DNA of 64,000 bases from Isoetes taiwanensis (GCA_021234155.1 JAJEKV010000653.1:61111-125110), one strand, 5' to 3'; counted from the stretch's first letter, positions 11,111 to 23,844 are shown. The notes: generated by a model from the letters alone, not told the origin. Made by a program: numbers and translations.

Positions 11111-12839
11111 GAACGCCTTTATGATGACATCGGATAGCGTAAATTAAAAACTAAAAAAATGGTCACATGGCATTATGATGCTCCGGTTTACTGTAAATTG
11201 AAAATTAGAAAAGAAAAAGAAAATGGTCATAGGATGTTTACTTTTAGGTACGCAGACTTTTTTCGTAGTAATATATGCCACTTTGGGACAAAAGGGCTTC
11301 GGCAAATTGTCAGTCCATCTTGGACATAAATCACAATATATGTTGGAGGCAGTACTCAAACATTATCTTGCTATTGTCTTACTTTGGTTCTCATTCTAGG
11401 AGTTCTATGTAAACAGCAAATGCAAGAAAACAATACAATGAAGAGCATAACAACTATTGCACATTTGTATCAGAGAATACTTAGTTCGGTGGGCATGTCT
11501 ATTTAAACTTAAAGTAAACATTTGTTTGCAAATTATTATATATGCACACTTGCAATAAGCTCAAGAGCCACCACGTTATCCATGGCTTGAAGAACTTTGT
11601 TTCAAAAGAATGCTTGTCTCGAGAAGCCCCGCTCGCCCTCCTCACCCATTTCTTGCTCATAAATTATCACGAATTTAGCACAAATAGTCTTATGTTATTG
11701 TATGATGACGAATTTAGCATACATACTTCTTATTGTTATATCAGCCACTATAGAAACGCTTCAAAATAAGAAAATGTTAGTTGCCCGACCTTTCTCTAGA
11801 ACGTTATAAATATGTTTTGAACCTTGCATTACGCTTTCATATCTTCCACATGAAATTTTGTGATTTTGTACTGTTCTCTTAGTATATACTCTACATTAGG
11901 TACATATGTTATGTAGTAAATCACATATTCATTAAGGTCCAAGAAGTCTTGGACGCTTGTAAGGTTTAATAAACCTACAAGTCCTTGAACCCAGGGCCAC
12001 TAATTTGTTGAAGGTCTTTATAGGCTGCAGACCCGCAATTGCACATATATGTGACCTTCAAATATCTTTTTACTTCTTCCGCAACTTAATTATTGCTATT
12101 AGTTGATCTTTGTCCGCTCCTAGCATGAGGCATTTGAAGTACAAAGTTAAACATTTGAGCATCATAGTGGTTAGGGTTTTGAACGTTTCATATTTTCAAT
12201 CATGTTTATCTTTTTATTCCATTGTTGTTAAAGTGCATAGTCTCCGGGCCGGAGTCCATTTGTGGTGGTTTGGACTCCCGCCCGCTTTGTGCATGACATC
12301 GGCATTGTTATCCCCGGCTTAGATTCTTTTGTCGTGCTACATGGCAAAAGTGGTCTTGGCGGTGTTTGGACTTAACGTGGAAGGGTGTATACATGAGACA
12401 AACCCCGTATTGGTACGCCGGTCCCGATCGGCTGGGTGGCATGTTAAAATCGAGTAGGTATCGTAGATATCTTTGGGAGATTGTCTTGAGAAGATACATT
12501 GTGGATATTCAGGGCATTAAATGGTTGCTTAAAGATGGATAAGAAGGCATGTAATGATGTTGTTTCGCGATATATGTATAAATCAATGGTTGGATGCGCG
12601 GTTGAACAAGTATCAAAGTAGTTCATATTTGTTAATTGCATGAGTTGTACTACAAATGAGTAGTTTCTTTAAATGCTGAAACCCCACTTAGTCTTTAGGA
12701 CTAGCCCCACAAACCGGTGTAAGCGGTCGTGATGGGCAAAGTGTAGAGAGCTACGAAGAAGGAGACATAATATGGGATATGTTCTTGAGAAGGATTATTA
12801 TTTTATTTAGCAACCTTGTGGAATTATGGAGAATTGAGT
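11111..12839. other. No gene recognised
   Basis: AT-rich sequence with short frames only. Nothing beyond the end of the PPR remains could be supported. Confidence 0.4.
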
Positions 12840-13238
12840 GTCTAGACCCTCATTCAGCCAGATCCGGGCCAGATACGCTCCCTTAGTACGGCCGGACTTG
12901 CCCCTACATTTGCTGATGGACACACCGTCAGTACGTGCTCTGGGGTCGTACATTCAGGAGGTACTGGATCTGTGAGCCCACCTTTCCCCTTTGGTGGCCG
13001 ACCGGTCGGGCACTACGGTGTCTGTGCATGAGTGTATATATTTGTGTGTTTTTGCATTTTGTATGTATTGGAGCAGTTTTGTCAAGAGTAATTCTTTGCC
13101 ACGGGTTTTCCTCGAAAACCCGGGCAGGGGTTTTTAATCAGGGTAGTAACTGGCTGGCGCTTTTGTATTGGGTCCCATAGACCGATTGGTCTCCGTGGAC
13201 GATAAAAATACCTTCCTTCCTTCCTTCCTTCCTTCCCC
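12840..13238 (+). mobile_element. 3' end of a (TTCC)n-tailed retroposon
   Basis: The stretch ends with a block GGGTCCCATAGACCGATTGG, then GTGGACGATAAAAATA and a (CCTT)n tail at 13211-13236. The same tail block occurs on the minus strand at 51441-51510 (there preceded by LINE ORF1-like coding), so both belong to one retroposon family with a TTCC-type tail. A minus-oriented GGGTTTTC module lies at 13100-13137, upstream of the tail. The 5' limit is a guess. Confidence 0.55.
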
Positions 13239-13926
13239 TCAGTCTTAGGTTCTTAAGTATTGGCTATATGTGCCTCAAAAACTTGAGTCTATATTGGATA
13301 CGATAATGCATAATATTACACAAATTGCCTCTCCACTTGTTGTTACTTTGAATGAAGATTAGATTCTTTACCATCAATTATAAGGTTGCAAAGTTGCATA
13401 GTTGGATAATATCCCGGGATGCACTTATACATAAGGGGGTATGGCATGCGTTAGGAGGGTAACAAAAACCCCCTTGTATACACATTTTTAAAAGGCATGT
13501 AGAGATATTGCTCTAGATCGGTGCCTAAAAACACCCCTAACCCCTATGTATACACGCACACAAATGGTCCAAACAACACCCCTCCGTTGAACTCTCATGG
13601 GTTATAACGCTAATGAAAGGTGAATCCCCGGGATAATATATCGAATTAGTTCAACCACCATGTACAAATGCGTTTGTCAGAAATACTCGAGCCAAAAACA
13701 GGGATCCCTTGCGTTGATTACAAAGATGATGTTTCTTGATGTCATTTTCGGAAGCTGATGGTTGTTCCCTTTGAATGTCATATTTGCACACTAGGTGGGG
13801 AGCTTATAGTTGGCGAATTACTGCGAAGCACATAGGGTATTATTTCATGACTAAAAATTATGGATCTTGCAGTATAATGCGATTTTATTTTGCATTAGTA
13901 TAAGTTGAGATGGCTTAATAGAATCT
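13239..13926. other. No gene recognised
   Basis: A possible small inverted-repeat element at about 13402-13645 (TATCCCGGG near both ends) is too imperfect to call. Confidence 0.35.
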
Positions 13927-14285
13927 TTGTTCTATATAGGCTGCCTAATTATGTCAGCAATAGCAGGTCTCTGTGTTTTTAAAGATACGGTTGAGACATG
14001 GGACCGCTTATTTGTAGAAAGATTCGGTGTTGATGCCTCTGTTCGAACTAAAGATGGAGGTAGTATATCACCACATTATTTTGTATTGGTCGATAAAAAT
14101 CTGTGTTCCAAAACAATCTATTGTGTGTCTTTTATAATCTTGTACTTGTGTATTGCAGTCTGTCGATTCAATAGTATTGGAAAATCTACTTGAGGCAGCC
14201 AAATCTAAAAAAGAGATTCGTGATTTCCATGCTGGAGGTCCTTATGAATTTGTCAATCTTTCATTCGATTTCTCTATTCCTCAAG
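13927..14285 (+). pseudogene. Unrecognised two-exon gene fragment
   Basis: Two coding-quality stretches are joined by a good intron. Exon A runs to 14082 and contains MSAIAGLCVFKDTVETWDRL and FGVDASVRTKDGGSISPHYF. A GT at 14083 and an AG at 14157-14158 then give a phase-0 join to exon B (14159-14285): SVDSIVLENLLEAAK, then KKEIRDFHAGGPYEFV and NLSFDFSIPQ, followed by GTAAC at 14286. The composition is that of a conserved soluble protein, but I do not recognise the family. A possible third exon at about 14387-14428 gives no convincing continuation. It could be part of a live gene whose other exons I missed, or a captured fragment. Confidence 0.45.
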
Positions 14286-14690
14286 GTAACTAATACCTGT
14301 GTTTCTGCCTTCTCTATTTCCCACGTTCTTGCCTTCATAAAACATCTTCAACAAAGAGACGTGATTATGCTTATTGAAATCGTGCAGTTAGATGCTTCCA
14401 CATGTACTGCTCACAAAGAAAATGCCAGGTTTTAGTGCATATATAACTTGCATTGGACATAGTGGGGACGCCTTCAATTTTGCTACTAACACATTGAAGA
14501 GTAGAATGGATTGTCCACTCACAATATTGCGCTCTCTCTTTGTGCGAGATAAATAAAATCGTGGAGTAAATTATCTTTTGGAAGTATATTGTTGAAATGA
14601 TTATCAAAGTTTTGCTTAAATGCACCTGCATGTTGTTTAAAACAAGAAAAAAGATTAGTTGAGCCTTTATTGGTTCTTGTTGTAATTTGA

Positions 14691-15145
14691 GTTAACACAA
14701 ACCATTAACACACAACTACCATTAACATTATTAACACAAACCATTGCATTTGACACATTTAAATTAAAATCCCCCTTAAACCCCCTTTGGTTTGGGTGCA
14801 TATTCACACGGGGGGTTACTCAGGGCAACGAGAAATGCCTTCGGATGGGCATATTTGCCCTTTATTCTAAGATCAGGACCGTACATAGCGATCCTCGTTT
14901 GTGGGGTATGCATGTACAAGTTTTTGTATACTGTATATTAAGGTTTGCAAAATACTATAAGGTGTTAATTTTATACATGTATTGTAATTTTTTGGGGCTC
15001 ACAGCACCTTGCCAACGTAACCCCCCGTGTGAATATGCACCCAAACCAAAGGGGGTTTAAGGGGGATTTTAATTTAAATGTGTCAAATGCAATGGTTTGT
15101 GTTAATAATGTTAATGGTAGTTGTGTGTTAATGGTTTGTGTTAAC
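14691..15145. mobile_element. MITE with 129-bp terminal inverted repeats
   Basis: 14691-14819 and 15017-15145 are inverted copies with almost no mismatch. Each begins, reading inward, GTTAACACAAACCATTAACA and ends at a GTAACCCCCCGTG-type boundary. The spacer is about 197 bp and encodes nothing convincing. Total 455 bp. No clear target duplication is visible, so the superfamily is not assigned. The near-identity of the arms indicates recent insertion or gene conversion. Confidence 0.85.
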
Positions 15146-17406
15146 TAAAATTTTTTTTGACCTCTTCGGGGCCTTAAGGATGGTGTAGGGGTGTAGATAT
15201 AGAGATTACCTAATACTCTAATGATGGATGATAGATAAATGCATGTAACAATTTTAGAAACATCGCATGTAATATTGTGCATGTAATATCTGTGCATGGA
15301 GATTCCTTAGTGCATGTAATATTGTGCATATAATATCTGTGCATGGAGATTCCTTAGTGCATATGAATCATAATAGAAAATGGTAGTAGAGCTAAAAACA
15401 AGCCATTACATTCGAAGTCCTAATATTAAGTGTGATATAATACCATGATAGATAATAGACAAATGTTAACACATTAAAAAAACAGAAAACATTAGTTGAA
15501 GACAAGATTTGAAAAGAACAAGTGGAGCAACAAAACTAAGAATTTAGAAACATGTTAACAATGACAAGGCGACCATCATGGAAATTTCTATTTCAGAATT
15601 TTTGCCTATAAAATGAACCACCCAGAAGTCAAATCACAATAACTCCTGATACCTACCATCTTCAAGCTACATATTCCATATTTGGATACAATTGGTTACC
15701 CAAGACAATATGTACTAAGGATACGCTTGGAAAACAAAGCATCTTCATGGCTTTGATGGCTTTCCACATAAGCTTGTACTTCTCACAAGAAGTACTTTCC
15801 ACAAGAAATGCTTGATCTCTTCGACATAAATATAGTTATTCTCTTCTTGAGCAAAGCTTAGCGGTTGTAGAAGCCACCATTTTAAACACAGTTCTAACAT
15901 TCGTACAAATTTGCCATTTAGACATAATCGGTCATACTCGTTTTGCTCTCCTAGCCATTTTGGAACTTGTATTGTAACCCATGTTACAATTTTTATTATC
16001 AAATGCCTCCCCAAACTAAACTTAGTGTGGCAGTGAACATGGGTAATAGAACTGTACAAAACTCGCTCATGCTTGCCCCAACTAGATACCAATGCAAGAA
16101 CACTCTACTTTGAAAGAAAGAATCTGTTTCATGTCTAGAATAAAATTCAGCCAACCGATAGTGCCCATACCTTAAAATGAAAACGGGGTCAGAATACCCT
16201 TGAGTTCACGAAGCTGCAATGAGTGCAAAGCATCCCCGACCAAAAGACCTCCCGCTTTTGCAATATCTGCTTTGCATTATGTATTGGGGGGAGGATGATT
16301 CCCTGCTCAAACAAGTGTCCAAGTGTACATCAGCAACACACAATGCGAAACAAGCACAATGTTTTGTCATTAGGGCAAAAGCATACACTACAGCAAAGCA
16401 GAGAGGACTTACAATGGAACAATCAAGCGGGCGACCGCAAGATTATCTTTGCAAACCTTTGAAGAAATTTACGATCAATCTTATTCAAAGCATGCTCTAA
16501 ACTGTTAAAAAATCCCACATGCGAAGCCCACGAGCAAGTAATGGCCCTTATGCAACGATTTATGATGAGCCCCTTTCCAAAATACGAATCAGACAATCCA
16601 TCTAACCCTGTTCCTGCATCTAGCCTGTTTCTTGCCCTAATTTAAGCCGTGCTTGTCGTTTTGTGATCCATAATCCGATCTGCGAGAAGCTAAAACAATG
16701 TGTAACAAACGAATTAGAATCTATCCGAACCTCTTCGGTCTTGGGATTTTAGACTTCTTTGTTATTTCTAAGCAAAAGAAAGCGAAACTGGAGATCCTTA
16801 CAGTCCGGAAAAGACCAAATTTTAGAAATTTGTGATTTATGTCGGGAACAACGGATCACTTCACCTCACGGCTATGGCGGACCAAGAATGAGAAAACCGC
16901 CAAATCTTTGGTGCCATCGCATAAATCTGGTGGCAAAATTTGAAGGATATCTGAGCTTTCTGTGCCATCGGACATGAGAGCATCGAGAATCGACATTTAT
17001 GGCGGAGTGGAGAGCCCAAAAGCTGATACCTTTTGTTGGCCAAGGGGAGTAGATATTCGGAAAGAAAAACACCACGCTTCCACTCCAAATCTGTTTCCAC
17101 TCTGATCACAAAACATTAATTTTTTGCAAGAATGCCCTGAAATGCTATCTACGAGGCTTGCATGTTCAGCCCTAAAATAAAAAGAGGGCTTTTGTTGTGA
17201 GCCCTTGGATGTTAGACCATTGGAAAAAAAAAGCTAAATCAACGACTAAGAAATGATGCACTCTAGATGTACGCATTAGTACATCCATTCGAATACGCCA
17301 TGAAATCTTAGGAAAACCTTTGTGAAAAGCGTACAAAAACACAAAAAAAAACCCCTGTTATTATGCTACATATTAGATGGGAGGTTTTCTTTAACGGGCA
17401 CTCCAG
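15146..17406. other. No clear gene; a tandem duplication and scattered open frames
   Basis: A direct duplication of about 52 bp lies at 15255-15361 (unit includes GTGCATGGAGATTCCTTAGT). Minus-strand open stretches at 15745-16092 and around 16206-16388 have a retroelement-like look (Trp-, Lys- and Cys-rich) but no catalytic motif that I can name. Confidence 0.35.
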
Positions 17407-18010
17407 ATGTTTCTCACGTTCAAGTCTTGTATTCAATGTGTTTCATGGTATCACAACTCTGAAACAAGAATCAGAGAAGAGTTCTTTGAGTTGGGAAAGA
17501 TGACCAAGTTGCAAATGGATCTGAAAAACTTGGAGAAGCTTGATCAAACCAATGCCACAATGTGGTTTTGGAAAATGCAGGCTATCTTGGAAGAACACGA
17601 TGTCTTGGATGTGATGAGTGGAGCTGAACCAAGATCAGAGTTTGATGAGGCTGAAAATAGAGATGATAGTAATGATGAGATTGTTGAAGAGATGGCATCT
17701 CTGACTACATGGAGTAAGAAGGACAATCGTGCAAAAAGTCCATGATGTTTTGGCTCAAAGATGGGTAGATCCCGTTAGTGAGATTGAAGAGGATTGCAAA
17801 GGAGGGGTGCGAGCATTTAAAGAAAATATTCAAGGTCTATAACACCATCAGAGAAATTGTTTTTGTGGTAGAAGTCCTTCAGTGCTAAATTGAAGGAAGA
17901 GATGAGCCTACAAACTATATTAGCATTACGGAAAGTCTAGCAAATCAATTGTAGGCTTAAATCATGCTATCGATAATGAGGATCTAGTTATGGCTCTAGG
18001 CATTAGAGAA
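17407..18010 (+). pseudogene. Ty1/Copia gag fragment
   Basis: The reading MTKLQMDLKNLEKLDQTNAT, MWFWKMQAILEEHDVLDVM follows the start of Copia gag polyproteins (UBN2-type domain), where a short leader is followed by an L-D-x-T-N/W word and a Trp-containing helix. The frame breaks after about 17745 and only weakly related sequence follows. No LTRs, PBS or pol are found near it, so it is a solo remnant. Confidence 0.6.
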
Positions 18011-20798
18011 AATATGGGGTCTCTAAAAGGCCCCCTAAGAAATTATAAATTGTTATTATTGTAATTTTTTGTAAAGTATAATTTGAAGGCATTAGTTAAT
18101 TCAAGGCATTAATATGCCAACTCCATAAAATACTCCTTTAGTATCTATCTTTATATTTTATATTAGGTATCAAAATTGCTGACTACACACGTTTGAAGGC
18201 TTTTATATTCAATGTTAGGAAATTTCCTACTCATCTCCCAGAGCAAATGGACACCAAGCCCTCTGACTCACAAAATCCGTCAATACCTTTTGATGCCATT
18301 TCCTATTCTCGTTGTTCTGATGCAGAGTGTTGACACAATCCCAATTACATTATAAGACGACTTTAATTTTACCTCTATCATAGTATCAATGAGAGCTTAT
18401 TGCAACAGAAAATTTCTCTTTTTGACAAACAGTAACAAACAAAGACATATATTTGCTAGAAAACAACTCGTTTTTCAGCTGCATCGATCAAGGTTGTCTT
18501 TCCTATTTGATATACATTGCCTTCACATCATATAACGTTCATTCTAGGCATAAAATAATTGTTTTTAACAATGCTTGACAGCTCAACCAACAGCACTTTA
18601 TCAGATTCAAATTCTAGTGCAATATAAAAGCCAAAAGAAAATTCACGTAAAGGTTCTTCAACAGACTTATTTATATAATAATTTGTACAACAGACTCTCT
18701 AGACGGGGAGGAACAGAAACAAAAAATGTTTTGAGCCCATAAACTTACACAAAACATATAAAATGTAAAACTCTGATACGAAACAAACAAGATTTGCTGA
18801 CAAAATGTAACCATATTCACAAAGAGTTGAACAAAGAGTTGAAGATTGTTTGAAGAAACAGATGAAATATATACATAATCAGGAAGTATATATAATACAA
18901 AAATGTTAACAAGTAGTAAACATGTCCACAGACTTGGTCATCGAAGAAATGGCCGTCGGAAGCTGCCTATGAAGGAATTGTATTCTTGAGTCTGTGTATT
19001 TTTCTCTTCCTTTCTTTTAAGGAACTATGTTTTTGCTCAAGAAGATGTGACCCTCTTCTTCTTTTCTTTGCTTCGTTGTTATCCTTGGTTTTTTGCACCC
19101 TTCCAATAATTTCGTGGTCATTTAATCTCATAAGAGCACGATCCCTTGTCGAGGAAGACGATCTTGGAGGAATAAACGAAAAAGAGCATGATCTTGGAGG
19201 GTGCAGATGATTAAACACGCTAAAATCATCTGCCCAACCAGACCCATTCCCCTGCTCGTCCCTCTAGCTGGGATTATAAAACAAATTATAAAATGGAGTT
19301 CCATCTCTGCGGGACATTGACACAGCCATCTCCACCATCACACAGAAGAAAAAGAAAGAGAGAGGGAAAAAACCAATGAGAAAGAGTTGCAAGTTCTACT
19401 ATGAAGGTTTATCGCCGGATTTAGGCATCGAGCAAGGGATGAAGCAAAGATTCTTCAAGAAAATGTAGAAACATCCGACACGGGGCTAAATTATTTGGAA
19501 AAGCTTGAAAAGATAGCGCGGGCAAGGTTTGGGGGGAGGATGATCAAACCTGGAGAGTTAGGGTACTTTCCCATGGGGCAAAAACCTTGGGTTTTTTTTC
19601 AGGCCCAGCGTACACGTGCCATTTTCCATCAAGACCTGACCTTGCTCGGCTCAAGTTCCGGACCTCGACCAAAAAGTAACATGGCGTCAATTCTTTTTGC
19701 CCAGGTCGAGACCTGGGTAGGGCAATAGCCGGTCTAGCTTTCGTCTGTGACGGGTCTTCTCAGCTTGGCGCGAAACGGAGTTCGCAATCTAGCTCATGAT
19801 GCCGAGATCCTCCTTTTCTTTCTCTTCTAAAATCAGACGGAGCTTTTCTTTCTCTTCTAAAATCAGACGAAGGTGCTTCCTTCTAAAATCAGACAGAGGT
19901 GTTTCCTCTAAAATTAGATGGAGGTTCGGCAAATCCTTCCTTCTCAGGTCGGTGCAGCATTCTTCTTCATTGAGATTGAGTTGTTCTTGATTTTTCTTGC
20001 TTGTGTTAATTTTGAAAAATACATATCCTTCTTCAATTCCTTCAAGATTTATGATTATCTTTAAGATTAATACCAAATTGTTCATTCACTCCATGAAATG
20101 CTAAATAATGATGTGGGTTTGCTTTGCTCTGTCATTTTTTCAAAGATGCATTTTGATCGTGATGAATGGTGTTAGGAATATTTTCACGTGTTAAAAATGT
20201 TAGTATGATGGGTCTAACTCCTTAGATCCAAAGATACCTTTAATCATGGCAAGACTATGCTACCTTTAATCATGGCAAGATCGTGCTCAATGCGTAGGCG
20301 TAAACTAGCAATTGCCTTTACGCTTTTTGATTGGATTGGTCATTATTTCAGGTCCGTGGTTATTTGCATAAGGTCGGAAGAGATAATCTCAAAAGGACCG
20401 AGCTTTAGGTGCTTAGTCCGCAAAACCCCGGACATTTTATCACACATTCTCGTGCATTCCCATATTTGATTCTTATTTTCTATTCAAACATTGCCATGTG
20501 TAATCGCTGCCGATTGATCCTGCTTTTATACATTCTTTGATTCCTCAACTACATCATGTCTATTTCTTACACCGATCTCAACCCCGTTGTTTTCTTGCCA
20601 TTATTCTATGATGATGGAAGGCGAAGTTCATCTTTGCGCTTGTGAAGGATTGAAAGGCTACATATTAAGGACTGAAAAGTTAAATGGATAATGAGAAAGC
20701 AAGGCCACTTAGACATGTTGTTGTAAATTAATGTTGCAAAGTGTAAATTAATGTTGCGTTGACTTTTCTTCCTTTCTTTTTCATGACAAGAAAGCGTA
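18011..20798. other. No gene recognised; short direct repeats
   Basis: Between 19809 and 19922 the words TTTCTCTTCTAAAATCAGAC and close variants recur four times. A stretch at about 19320-19460 looks like a 5' UTR with an ATG (19377) but the frame is short. Otherwise nothing is supported. Confidence 0.4.
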
Positions 20799-22514
20799 AT
20801 GTCTCGACAGAGAATGTTGAATACTCTGGAATCGGATGTTTTTCCTATAACACAGGAGCCTGAAGTACTCACTAATGAGTATTTGCACAGAGCCTCAAAC
20901 CCATGTCAGAATATTCTTATTTCTGGACGTTCCGCTTTGCATATTTCAAGTCAATCTGCTGAACCCGAGAAGAAGGTTTATACTATTGGGCAGTGGTCAA
21001 TCCACGAACTACTGATTTTGCAAGCTGCAAAAAAGGAGCAGCAGGACAATAGCATGTTTGCAGGTGTGCGAAAGAAGCATCGCAATCGTTCTGAGAGATG
21101 GAGTGAAGTTGAAGAAATATGTTGGAGAAATGGGATAAAACGATCTGCAAAAGCTTGTCAAACAAAGTGGGATATTTTGATATCCGACTATAAAAAGGTA
21201 CATGATTACGAAAAGGAGATTCCAAGTGGTCAGAATTCCTATTGGCAAATGTGTCACTCTGATCGAAAAGCACGGCAGCTGCCAATGAACTTCCATGAGG
21301 AAGTCTATAATGCCATGGACATGTGGCTTTGTAAGAGAACATCTGTTAATCCTTCACATACAATAAGCGACACCTCAGCTCCACCTTCTGCACAGTGTCC
21401 TCCAACAGGTGAATCACCATAACGCTTTGAGACTTGATTAGTGTTCTGCATTTTCTTCTCTTTATACTCACGAATTTCTTTCTTGTATCGTTCTTTGTCC
21501 TTTCTTTCTTTGTTCTTTGTTCTTGATATGGCTGCAAAGCAAACATTTTAGACAAAAGAGTAGTGAGAAATAGTACTTAATATACAATATTACCAGCTTT
21601 TGTTCCTCTGTGAGGTTGCTCCATAAGTCCCCAATCATTCTGCTAATCCCTCTATCCTTATTTGGATGAAGCACTCTCAATCTTGAATGCTGCTCAGCAA
21701 AGAAAAAGTTATATGCACTCCTGTTGTACTTGGGTGCATTTGGATCTTTTCGTGATGATTTGGGTCTCTTTTGCCTTTTCATGGACAAACCTCCTTCACG
21801 ATTCGCATACACATAATTGAGGTGCTAGTTGCACTTGCAAGAGCAGTAAAAACAAACACGGGGCACATCATCGCTAGAAGGGACACTATATAAGATGCCC
21901 CTCAACTTTTCAATCGCCAAGCATTACCGAAACTAGGTAACCATGCTCAATTTTTTTCTTCTATGGCACAGGTAAGAATTGTATGTCCTATAATGCGTAA
22001 GGGTCTTCTCGATTCACAATAAGGATAGCTAAATAAAGGCATTTCATTGAACAGAAAACAAGAAAATTACGTAAAACTTAAACACTTGTTAAGAAGAACA
22101 TTAAACCTTCAAGAGACGGGATGTCCATCCTCCGCTTTTCTTGGTGTTAGTTCCTTCAAACCTAAACATGCAACTTCGGTTGAAGGTTAGGGGTATAGGA
22201 CTTGGCAACAAAGCCGATTACACAAAGAGGGATCGAACAAAATAATCTATTCAGACTGAAAATTCAACATATGGTATGTTATTACTAGACAAATTTTACC
22301 GGGACGGACATATAACCTTAGAGAAAGAGCAGCCTTTTATGGTGTGTTATTGCTAGCATCTAAGTTATGGATTAGGTTAAGAACTAGTTTGATATCTTAT
22401 CGCTGATTGATTCTAGGTGGAGAAGAAAATATGGAGGGCTCCATTGATGCCGATGGAGACTCTAAGACCGAAAGTGGTGCTAGCAACATAAATGGATATA
22501 GCAATGGCGGGTGA
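20799..22514 (+). CDS. Trihelix (Myb/SANT-like) DNA-binding protein, possibly truncated
   Basis: Proposed CDS: join 20799-21408, 22417-22514, 708 nt, 235 aa. Residues of about 66-150 form a trihelix domain: WSIHELLILQAAKKEQ, then ERWSEVEEICWRNGIKRSAK, ACQTKWDILISDYKKVHDYE and SYWQMCHSDRKARQLPMNFH, close to ASR3/ASIL-like plant factors. A GT at 21409 and AG at 22416 give a phase-1 join into an acidic tail (GEENMEGSIDADGDSKTESG) ending in TGA at 22512. Past this stop another frame carries EQSSVAAIAANALVNIGSGL (about 22708-22767), which resembles the C-terminus of the family. Either a further splice exists or the gene is shortened by a frameshift. Trihelix proteins of this type are transcription regulators, but related ones also occur as the second protein of PIF/Harbinger transposons, and a dead Harbinger lies 2.3 kb downstream. 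Confidence 0.65.
21430..21812 (-). pseudogene. HMG-box (ARID-HMG/HMGB type) fragment inside the trihelix intron
   Basis: Exon 21812-21594 encodes KDPNAPKYNRSAYNFFFAEQ, then HPNKDRGISRMIGDLWSNLT and EEQKL, the first two helices of a plant HMG box of the ARID-HMG type. A GT donor follows at 21593-21592 and an AG acceptor at 21533-21532. The next exon (from 21531) continues PYQEQ and then, after a frame change at about 21500, DKERYKKEIREYKEKKMQNT. The frame change and the lack of an ARID domain upstream suggest a decayed copy. If the shift is a sequencing error, this could be the 3' end of a live gene on the opposite strand. Confidence 0.7.
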
Positions 22515-23484
22515 AGAGGCTAAGGACTCCACGAGGCAAATAAGGTTTGATCTCAGCCATACTTAAACTGAGGAAGCCAAGAAGGAATGGTGGGAGAAAC
22601 AGGAAGTGATGGCAAGAGAAGCACGCCGAAGTTAGCACCGAGATTGCCATGGAAGGTCGTGAGAATGACTTATGACATCCATAGGGACAACTCTATACAA
22701 CGTGATAGAGCAATCAAGTGTGGCAGCCATCGCTGCCAATGCTTTGGTGAACATAGGGTCCGGACTCACATATTTAGCACATACTCTAAACATGTCCATG
22801 AGTCAAGGTAAATTGCAATGTCTCAATTTCATTTACCTTTAATGCTGATTATGTGCATGCTTTGCATGAAATAGGTGCTGGTCAGTTTAGTGGAAGATCT
22901 GATCAAAATGGGAGCACATCTTCTCAACATAAATGATCTATTCATGTTAGCTATTGTTATTCAAGAAATGAGCTTGAAGATTACGTTTGAAATGAGAAAT
23001 GATTGCTGAATGCTTTTGTTAGACATCAATGATCTACTCCTCCATTATTTGGATTTTGGATTGAATGGATTATTTGGATTTTTTATTTTGTTTCAGCATT
23101 TCATGACAAGTTTATAAAGATGTTTCAGGACAAGTTTATAAAGATGTTTGCTGATTCAGGACAAGTTTATAAAGATGTTTCAGCATTTCATGTTTTTTTC
23201 AGCACTATAGTAATCCCCCAAATGATGTAATGGGTGATAATCTTTGATGCATTTAACAAAACGAGGACAAAACTGCCATTACGTTGTTACAAGAAAATAA
23301 AGATCAATTTTCAATTCAAATGCAAACAAAAAAAAACAATCTAAACCAACATTCCTTTATCTTTTATCTGAAGTATATAAATGCGTAGTCCACAAAGTGA
23401 TACGTTTGAACATGGACATTAAATGGACTTTCTGCTGAAAATAAAGCAGTCGTCTAAACAGTTTTCCAGGAATAAAGCAGTCGT
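22515..23484. other. Trihelix 3' remains and a short tandem repeat
   Basis: The remains of the trihelix C-terminal coding end at about 22808, next to a GTAAAT donor-like site. At 23105-23190 the unit GACAAGTTTATAAAGATGTT recurs three times with small spacers. Confidence 0.5.
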
Positions 23485-23841
23485 CTAAACAGTTTTCCCC
23501 AAATCGTCCACATCTTCTTTGCTGTCCTCCGAATCGTCAACCTCTTGATTATCTTCGAAAGGTGCAAGCACAAAAATGCCATTGCATCCACTCTTAAGTT
23601 TTTCATAAACCACCTCTAGTCCCTTCTCCGAAATGTGGTTAGAATCCAGATTCAAAAGTGCAAAATTTGCCTTATTTTTTACTGCATTGGCTGCTGCAAT
23701 AGCTCCAATATGACTCAGCTCATTTAAGCTCAGGTCTAGGTCTCTCAAATTTTCACAGCAGTTGACAATGGCATTACAAACAAGTACAACTCCTGCATCT
23801 TTCAATTGATTTTCTGCAAGATTGAATTTCTCCAGGAAGGG
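23485..23841 (-). pseudogene. RanGAP-like C-terminal exon (leucine-rich repeats plus acidic tail)
   Basis: The minus-strand translation reads PFLEKFNLAENQLKDAGVVL, then CENLRDLDLSLNELSHIGAI, ALLNLDSNHISEKGLEVVYE and a tail rich in Asp and Glu ending DVDDLGKTV. Repeats of the L-x-L-x-x-N type followed by an acidic C-terminus are the hallmark of the Ran GTPase-activating protein. Only the last part is present; the WPP domain and earlier repeats were not found upstream, where an ARM-repeat fragment on the other strand begins directly. It is therefore called an orphan exon or captured fragment. Confidence 0.6.
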
Positions 23842-23844
23842 CTT

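Noticed and set aside
13402-13645. Possible MITE with TATCCCGGG near both ends
   Set aside because: Inverted match is only about 12-15 bp with gaps, and no target duplication is seen.
15745-16388. Minus-strand frames as a LINE reverse transcriptase tail
   Set aside because: Trp/Lys/Cys-rich look only; no catalytic box, no tail, no target duplication.
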